This document shows, one piece after another, positions 57,509-64,000 of a DNA stretch of 64,000 bases (positions are counted from its first letter, which is position 1; every line of letters starts with the position of its first letter). The position numbers were made by a program, and so were the translations under genes. The stretch comes from Rutidosis leptorrhynchoides (Eukaryota; Streptophyta; Magnoliopsida; Asterales; Asteraceae): the NCBI RefSeq assembly GCF_046630445.1, contig NC_092341.1:30394001-30458000 (forward strand), written 5' to 3'. The notes beneath the pieces were generated by a model. It was given only the letters and a program-made list of their open reading frames with translations, was not told where the DNA came from and ran no database searches.

Positions 57509-58492
57509 ATCAACCTATTAAACCAGAATCATATGCATATTATTATTTATAGTACTAAAAAGAGCAGGCTTAGATGTTAAGCTCTATGGGTTGTTATCAA
57601 CCAATTTTAATACACAAACATTTACCATGAGTACATCATAATGTCAGAGGCAACTTTAAAAGTCAAAATAAAATATAATATATATCATTATCATGTTATA
57701 TTTTTTTAAATAACATAAAAAAAAAAGAATATAAATTCATATAACTAATTATCCATGTCACCTATGATATTAAATAAACCCCTAGTAGTAGAGCTCATCA
57801 AATCGCCTTAAAAATTCAAACAAATAAGAAAACAGTTGCAAAGAAACTAACAAGATACATTTTATTCAGAACAGAGGCTTAGTTGAAAAGTTTTTAATTC
57901 GTGTTAGAAAGAAGAGCTTAAAAATTATAGAACTCTAAAGTCTAAAGCGGTCAAATAAGCGATAAAGTTTGATATAAAATATACATAAAGATAGCTCACC
58001 TAAGCGTAAATTGAGTACCTCTGAAAAACGAGTGGCTGAACTTAAAAACCGAAATCAGTTACCAAATGGGTAACTAGAACTGGGTAACAGGATTATTATA
58101 CAAACACAGAAAAAAGTACTATAAAAGTATCTTGTTTTTGAGATCGTTGATCAAACCTGAACTGTAGTAGGTTTAGAGAAATTAAAAACTAATTTATATT
58201 GTTGTGATTATCAACCAACTTTCATAAACAACTTTCAACATAAATACTAACAGGTATCTTTAAAAGTCAAAATGAACTATCAAATGAATCATCTCTCATG
58301 ACAATTTTAAATATCAAAAAAAGAAGGAAAAGTATATACATTCATATAATGAATTACCCATGTCACATGATACGAAATAAACCCCTAGTATCTCCGGCCA
58401 TCCGCCTTTAATATAAAAAAAAAATATGAAAAAAAGTTGCAAAAAAACAAGAAAAACTTAATAAATATGCCAAAGAAGTCATATATTTATTT
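57509..58492. other. Host DNA downstream of pseudogene C, containing two copies of the family 3' flank
   Basis: 57640-57860 and 58240-58480 both resemble the DNA downstream of genes A and B (CCATGTCAC, ATGATA, AATAAACCCCTAGTA, CGCCTT, then AAAGAAAC or AAAAAACAAG and ATATGCCAAAGAA in the second). Two such modules in series suggest a further family member was once here and has been lost. No gene frame is present. Confidence 0.55.
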
Positions 58493-60046
58493 CTACCAGT
58501 TTGGTTTCGTCTCAAGTGAACAGTTCCAATCATTCGACCTGTCACGAATAGTAGAAGTTATGCAAGAACCTGTTAAGATTTCCCAATTTCCATTAACAGG
58601 ATTCTTGAACTCGATATCTTTTAGGTTACACGTCTTCTTTGCCATTATTCCATTTCTCACGTGCTTGAAGAAGTCGTGGAACCAGTAAGTAGGACTATCA
58701 CATTTACTGGTATAATAAATGGTTATGTATTTGGGATGGCAAATCATAAGAAGTGTATAAAAAAATTTCTGATGTTCATGTGAATCTGCAAAATAGGATA
58801 ATTGTTGCACGTTTGTAGAAGGAATTGGGAACCTTACTTCGGTATCATCAACATCGATGTTCAGCGGCTCATTAGTATCGTAGCGACATCTTATTTCGAT
58901 ATCAAACTTGCTTGATAAATTGAGTACTTCCCTCATCCTAAGGAAGAAAGAACGATCAACAGTATGAAACAAATGTAGTTCAAGTTTGATATATTCAGGA
59001 ACGTTACTAGATAGAAACATGAGACTAGGCATTGTTTCACCACAATAACTCAAATGATGTAACTTTGGAGCATTAAATTGTATTATGTCAATCTTCTTAC
59101 TTGCACGGATTGTGAGGGTCAGTCGTTTCAACGAAGAACTTGTAAAATCCAACCTTTCCGAAGTCCAATTCTCAATTACAAGGTCCAAAATCTTGAGAGA
59201 AGGTAATTTGGATTTGATAATGTCAAGAAATGCGTCGTCTATAATCAACTCTATGTAATGATAATTCAGTCACTCTCGTAAATGAAGCCATGTTGAATGT
59301 CTTTATAGGTTCACGCAACACATTGTAGAGAAACAACCAAAGATTAGGGACATCATCAATTATCAAAACATCAAATGGTACTTCTGTCATTAACTCCAGT
59401 TCTTGAAGATAATGAAGATTTCGTACCTTAACTGTCTCCAGTTCAGAGCAAATTGAAAGTTGTATTTTCTCGAGTAAGATACAAGTAGAGAATAGGCTAT
59501 TAAGTACCTCTTCACTTATTTCCACATCGTAAACCGGAGAACTCGTAGGGACACACAATTGATCATTGGATTGCGACTCACTAAAATCGGATCAAAACGA
59601 TTAACAATTACAGACAGAGTATTTAGGTGTTTCCAGGTGAATATCTCATCCGGAAGTATTAAATCACTATCAGATTCATCATCGATTATGATGGAAAGCT
59701 TTCAGAAACAACTTTGGGCAGCTACGGTTCGAAGCCATTCATAAGCAAGAGAAGCCAACTTCATGTCAGTTAGTTCCAGATGAAAACTTTCAATTGGCAT
59801 CTTATGTTGGACATACTTATAAATGGTGCGATCCATAAACATAATGTAATCTATTTCTTTTTCTTCATTAGGAAACCATAAGGTATTATGAAACCTGAGA
59901 TGAGGGATGGTAGACCAAGCGTGTGACCAAGTCTTGGACAAAACACGCGTACGAGCGGCTTCTTTTACCGGCAACAAAGATTGTATACGTTGAATCAACT
60001 CCACCGGCACATTTTCGGATTGTGATATTCTCTGCACTTGCTCCAT
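58493..60046 (-). pseudogene. F-box/LRR/FBD pseudogene C
   Basis: Start at 60046. F-box at residues about 14-53 (VPVELIQRIQSLLPVKEA, SKTWSHAWSTIPHLRF). A stop at 59702-59704 ends the first part after AAQSC; homology continues beyond it (LPDEIFTWKHLNTLS). A frame change before 59540 leads to the leucine-rich part (EISEEVLNSLFSTCILLEKI, VRNLHYLQELEL), and another near 59245 leads to the C-terminal part (LDIIKSKLPSLKILDL, RFPIPSTNVQQLSYF, ICHPKYITIYY, DIEFKNPVNGNWEILTGSC, ending LETKPNW). With one stop and two frame changes against gene A, I read it as dead; unannotated introns could rescue the frame changes less plausibly. An intron in the leader (60066-60541) has a good acceptor (TTCTTTCAG) and donor (AG-GTACGC), shared with B. 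Confidence 0.85.
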
Positions 60047-60244
60047 ATAGAGTTAGTTATGAATGCTGAAAGAATGCAACAAATTGAGTATGCATAATAT
60101 ATGTACTACAAAGTTGTGAGGTTAAGGTAAAACACTTTATAGCAGCAAGACATAAGTGGACCGAATTATATAGTAATAGTAACAGTAACAGTAACAGTAA
60201 CAGTAACAGTAACAGTAACAGTAACAGTAACAGTAACAGTAACA

Positions 60245-60301
<57 letters not shown>

Positions 60302-60733
60302 TTAGGGTTCTAAGGTTTCGGACTTTGTTGACTGTGATTAATCAAATTACAGCTCTTTTTTATTTTTTTGAAAGGCAATAAATTACAGCTCATTTAGTTG
60401 TGCTTTGGACTGAATTAAGCTGCGCAATACTATTAATTACTGGAAAATGTCACCGAACTAATTTTGGTTTTTGAATTAAACCAAAATACATTGTCAGAAA
60501 CTTAAAGCAGAGAAGAAGGAAGAATAAATTAAAGAGCGTACCTGATTGATTTTTGTTTCTAGTTGTTGATTAGTTCAACGCAATCAATTCTTCCTCGTTC
60601 TGTTCTCAGCTACAATTAATTAATTACAAGCCCTAAATTTTTGGCGATGATGACGAAGAAATAGTTAAGTGACCTAATTTTGGGTTTTAGTTGACTTAAA
60701 AAGAATTTGTGGACTGAAACAAACTTATTATTA
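60047..60733. other. Upstream region of pseudogene C with leader exon, intron and microsatellites
   Basis: Leader intron 60066-60541 and leader exon about 60542-60690 on the minus strand, duplicated from or to the B upstream region. The intron has gained an (AGTAAC)n run at 60173-60249 joined to an (AAT)n run at 60247-60298; B has only a short AAT stretch here. Confidence 0.65.
60173..60298. repeat. Compound microsatellite (AGTAAC)n-(AAT)n
   Basis: About twelve hexamer units followed by about seventeen trinucleotide units, inside the leader intron of pseudogene C. Confidence 0.95.
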
Positions 60734-60760
60734 CTAGCTGAATACCCGCGAATTCGCGGG
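60734..60760 (-). other. Helitron-type 3' terminus: hairpin plus CTAG
   Basis: Palindrome CCCGCGAATTCGCGGG at 60745-60760, spacer of seven, CTAG at 60734-60737. Strong sequence match to plant Helitron ends. Confidence 0.7.
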
Positions 60761-60869
60761 GCTTTGTGAGGGTTTATTCACGAGTAATATTTATAATCAG
60801 TATATTAAATTAAAGTAGTAGTGTTAGTTGTCTCATATTCAATGTAGCAAGCTAAAATAAAAAAAAACA

Positions 60870-60997
60870 AACATTGTATTCTTCGGGAAGAAAACTTGCC
60901 AAGAGATTTCCCGATTTCCCACAACATGTGATGCAGAAAAGAAGCCTGTTATCCAACTAAAAACAGCTGCCCTCTTTCTATTATCAACGATATATCC
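60870..60997 (-). pseudogene. Exon fragment of an MFS transporter (At2g16970-990/HIAT-like)
   Basis: Minus strand, preceded by a good acceptor (TTTTGCAG). It reads GYIVDNRKRAAVF, then SWITGFFSASHVVGN, a signature like that of plant major-facilitator proteins related to tetracycline transporters and mammalian HIAT1. After VVGN the homology (LLASFLPEEYN) continues in another frame, so the fragment carries a frameshift. I see no complete transporter around it. It probably arrived as captured host sequence in the Helitron. Family recognition is from memory. Confidence 0.55.
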
Positions 60998-61179
60998 CTG
61001 CAAAACCCGGAGAAATTGAAGTCCTATTATAAAATGCTTACAAAAGTGCATACTCTATTTGAATGATACTGTGAATTGAAACACGTTGTTGACTATAATA
61101 AAATGTGAACCATAAAACCCTCTGGTGGTGCTCAATGTATTCTATCAAACCTTCACAAACCCCAATTATGATCCGTTTA

Positions 61180-61320
61180 AATTCTGACCCAGGTCTTGAC
61201 CCAACTCGTTCGACCCATTTTAATTCTGACCCATTTCGATCCATAATCCATTTCGACCTGAACCCATTTAATCCTTGACCCAACCCAACCCATATCGACC
61301 CGTTTGCCAGGTGTAATGTA
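61180..61320. repeat. TGACCC-rich tract
   Basis: At least eight TGACCC/GACCC(A/G) words in 140 bp, ending GCCAGGTGTAAT, a phrase also found at about 21175. Resembles subterminal repeats of plant hAT-type MITEs. Frames read across it are chance. Confidence 0.5.
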
Positions 61321-62689
61321 AAGCTTGAGAGTTATTGCAGCTTGTGAGCTCATTGCATTCCCAATGTTAGCCACATAAGTCAAAGTTAAAGATGGATGAT
61401 GTCTTTTGGACCAGTATGCAGATAAAATAGTGACGCTGCAAATTGACCTATTAACTTTTACAGTTTCAACTGTTAGGAATATAAAAGATCAGTAGCAGCA
61501 TATTGTTTATCTGATAAAACCAATGAGATTGGCTACTATGCAGATCAACATTGGATGACCTCACAACTCATGAATTACACTTGGATGACCCCTGTGCATA
61601 TCAAGACACCTGGCCATTTGTAGGATCAGACATGATCTTCTCATCAGTTGCACAACTAATTGATTTTCTCACATCTCAAAAAAATTTTAGTTCACATCAT
61701 TGTCACAGGACCTTCCCATAAGAGCACTACCATCCACATGCTTACGCATTTCCAGTATTTTAATCAGTCATTTAAAGATGAGATAAAGACCAAAATCTAT
61801 AAATTACTTAATTTGATTAGGAACACATAAGAACCAATAATCCAAATAAACTCGTTAAACTTCACATCATGTTCAAAGGAGGATTTAAGTAATGGGTCAG
61901 GCCCTTAAGTCCAAACAAACATATCAGTTGTCGCAAACTCATCATGTAACAAAAGAATACTGAGTTTTAAACGCAAACGATGAAGGGTATTGATATCCAA
62001 GTAATGGAAGCATTCCAAGTTTTATCAAACCTTGTATGAGGAGTATTGTAATTATGTAAATTATTCTTAATAACAAACTCCCACCTGAACATCAACAAAA
62101 GTGAACATAATAAAGTTAGTCTTGAGTTAGATGTTTCACACTTATAGATAAAAATTTCATACCTCTTCTAAAGCTATACAGTGGAAGGGAAGTAATCAAG
62201 TTGACGGACTCCACATCTGAATTTATTTGGTATAAATCAATCACAAAACAAAAGCATATCAAATAGTAAATAGGATAAATCATGGTTCGTTTCAATCAGG
62301 ACTAACATAAAACCAATATCAAAAACAGCTAATTTATTCGCTAAAAATGTAACCAAAATTAGGGTTTTAAATATAAAAATGAGAAACAAAATATCTCGGG
62401 TACCTTAAAACGTGGCTTGCTACAGCAAACATCATCCTAGACCTTCAAAAGATATATATTACACATGGTAATATATTCGTCAATCAATTTGCTAGCTGAG
62501 ATTCATATTCTGTAAATGAAACAACGTCGTTGTTAATTGGGATGCCAAATAGCGATCTTCAAATCGATGTTTTGGACGAAAGAGTAAAGTAGATTTTTAA
62601 ATGAATAGATTGATCCATCATCAAAATCCTTGAGGCTAAGGAATAGATGAAATTATCAAACACAGTAGACTGAAGCAATATCAGTTTAT

Positions 62690-62805
62690 GAAGTTCAATG
62701 TACCCTCAGAGGTTAAGATCCCAGCATCATTAGTGGACACAATCTCAACCATCTGTGCAGTAGCAGGAGCTGCTCTTATTACACATTCAATGGCCACGGC
62801 TACAT
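62690..62805 (-). pseudogene. Exon-like fragment of unrecognised host gene
   Basis: Minus strand, after a possible acceptor (CCGTAG-like sequence at about 62806). It reads AVAIECVIRAAPATAQMVEI, then VSTNDAGILTSEG, ending at a stop shortly after. The composition looks like real protein and stands out from the AT-rich surroundings. I do not recognise the family. Another exon-like piece with a donor (AGAGGTATGA) lies at about 62155-62215. Probably captured sequence in the Helitron. Confidence 0.35.
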
Positions 62806-63469
62806 AATACAATATATCCCAATAAACATGAGAAACGAAGAACAAAAATATCAAAATATTCAAAAGTCTTTGGGAATAAGAGAACCCAAGCAACTCTACA
62901 AAGACAAAAAAAAGTCATCAACACAATAATTCGAATTGAAGTTGCACACATTGTCTTAAAAAATCGAAGTTTAAGGCGTAAACGAAAATGTAAATAGTTA
63001 TCAATAACTAACTGCTTCAAAGGCACGATACCCACATCATAATCATTAACTATACTGCAGAAATCATTAGTTCGATAAAGTTCCAGTTTACGTTCTTGAA
63101 CCCATTCGAGAAAAAGAAAAATTAATCAAATTAAATCAGTATCATTATCTGAAGCAATCGTATGAGCCATAAATTCACTTTCAGATTAAATAAAAAGACA
63201 GCAAAATCGACATACATGATGTTCATGATGTTGAATACAAATAACACTGAAGAACCCTAATAGGATTGAAGAAAGCGACGATTATATATTACTCATTACC
63301 CGTAAAAAAATCCCCCGATCTAATAATTTATCAAAATTGATCGAAAAATTAGTTGGTAATAACAAAACACTAAAATCGATTACATATAATTTCATCATAG
63401 AGCACTGATCATAAATTGAAATCATAAATCCATTTACCAAGTATTAACGAAATTAACGAACAATAAACT

Positions 63470-63560
63470 ACATACCTGATCGAGATTGATTACGGAATGA
63501 AGAAGAATTGACAATAGAAAGAAGACGGTTACTTCAACGCGATTTAAAGTATGATCTTGA
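63470..63560 (-). other. Possible leader exon of a captured gene
   Basis: Minus-strand purine/pyrimidine pattern typical of a plant 5' leader, ending CTCGATCAG before GTATGTAG, a good donor site. Suggests that the region 60.8-63.6 kb derives from a spliced host gene or genes read right to left. No complete protein follows. Confidence 0.35.
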
Positions 63561-63762
63561 ATTTGATTTTAGAGGTGTGTTTTGAATATGGGTACTTGAA
63601 TGAACCGATCTTCATCCTAAACCGATCTCCATCGCCGATGACCGATGTTGTTTACTCCATCACGTTTTGTTTCAGGATCCGATATGAATCTGGAAAGCGT
63701 ATTGATTTGAGATGTTTAAAGAACCCTATTTTCTAGAGATTATATCCAGTGTTTTTTAGCGT

Positions 63763-63793
63763 GTAAATGTAAATGTAAATGTAAATGTAAATA
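63763..63793. repeat. (GTAAAT)n short tandem repeat
   Basis: About five units of GTAAAT. Nothing else recognised to the right edge of the window. Confidence 0.85.
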
Positions 63794-64000
63794 GAGTGTG
63801 TTGAAAAGAACCCCTAATTTGCTTAAACATACCCGTGTTAATTTGTTTAATGAAGGGTATTAACGAGAATTTGTCTCCTTAAACTATACATATCACGTGA
63901 TTAGGCTTTGATTTTGAAATGAATGGATGAGATGATGAGATTAAAATTCTAAGATGATGTTTTTATTTGACTTATCACTCATTTAGCACTTTATTTTAAG

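Larger units (their letters stand above)
60734..64000 (-). mobile_element. Probable Helitron with captured gene fragments (5' end not placed)
   Basis: On the minus strand the sequence ends with a perfect 16-bp palindrome hairpin (CCCGCGAATTCGCGGG, 60745-60760), seven bases, then CTAG (60734-60737) followed by T. A GC-rich hairpin shortly before CTRR and insertion next to T are the 3' hallmarks of Helitrons. The B upstream region, which is otherwise parallel to that of C, has no such sequence, so it interrupts the duplicated flank at that point. The interior shows intron-like and exon-like pieces on the minus strand (for example 60880-60997 and 62690-62800) of host type. I find no Rep/helicase, so it would be non-autonomous. 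A TC-type 5' end was not identified and may lie beyond the window. Confidence 0.58.

Overview
The window is nuclear DNA of a flowering plant. It is AT-rich, has no dense operon-like coding, and is packed with plant-type LTR retrotransposons (Tekay-like Ty3/gypsy, several Ty1/copia lineages, the 5S-bearing TRIM Cassandra), two MULEs, a Tourist/Harbinger MITE, a tRNA-derived SINE and a Helitron-like 3' end. The host genes I recognise are F-box/LRR/FBD genes of a kind expanded in plants. The style of the retroelement proteins suggests a eudicot, probably Asteraceae; that is an impression, not a measurement.

Layout, left to right. 1-11597: a Tekay-like gypsy element on the minus strand with LTRs of about 3.2 kb (the left one is cut by the window edge). 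It carries two unexpected reading frames between its 5' LTR and gag: an acidic protein and an apparently complete F-box protein of the At2g35280 type. It sits inside an older gypsy LTR (remnant 11598-12521). 12776-20983: a copia element with almost identical LTRs but decayed coding. 21730-28987: F-box/FBD gene A, cut in two by a copia element (22298-27981) with a clean GTAAC target duplication. 30206-31190: a MULE with a 9-bp duplication. 32640-33388: a Harbinger-type MITE. 33480-36218: F-box pseudogene B. 36903-37187: a SINE. 37395-37993: a second MULE. 39098-52201: a Tnt1/Tork-like copia that contains an 8-kb composite insertion (42037-49962) made of gypsy and Cassandra sequence in palindromic arrangement. 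52207-57503: a second, reduced copia placed at the same CTAAG target, itself hit by a 2.9-kb solo gypsy LTR (52395-55282). 58493-60046: F-box pseudogene C. 60734 to the right edge: a probable Helitron carrying pieces of host genes, including a transporter exon.

How it fits together. The underlying host locus is a tandem array of F-box/LRR/FBD genes, all on the minus strand, with similar leaders and downstream DNA. Insertions have spread it over about 40 kb and no member in the window is intact. Gene A looks recently lost: its two halves are open and in phase, and the copia insertion is the only lesion I see.

The two observations I find most worth following are (1) the F-box and acidic reading frames carried by the Tekay-like element, and (2) the gypsy-Cassandra composite, flanked as one unit by a single 5-bp duplication, which looks like a product of template switching during reverse transcription. 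Boundaries and duplications were read by eye; no alignment or database search was run.
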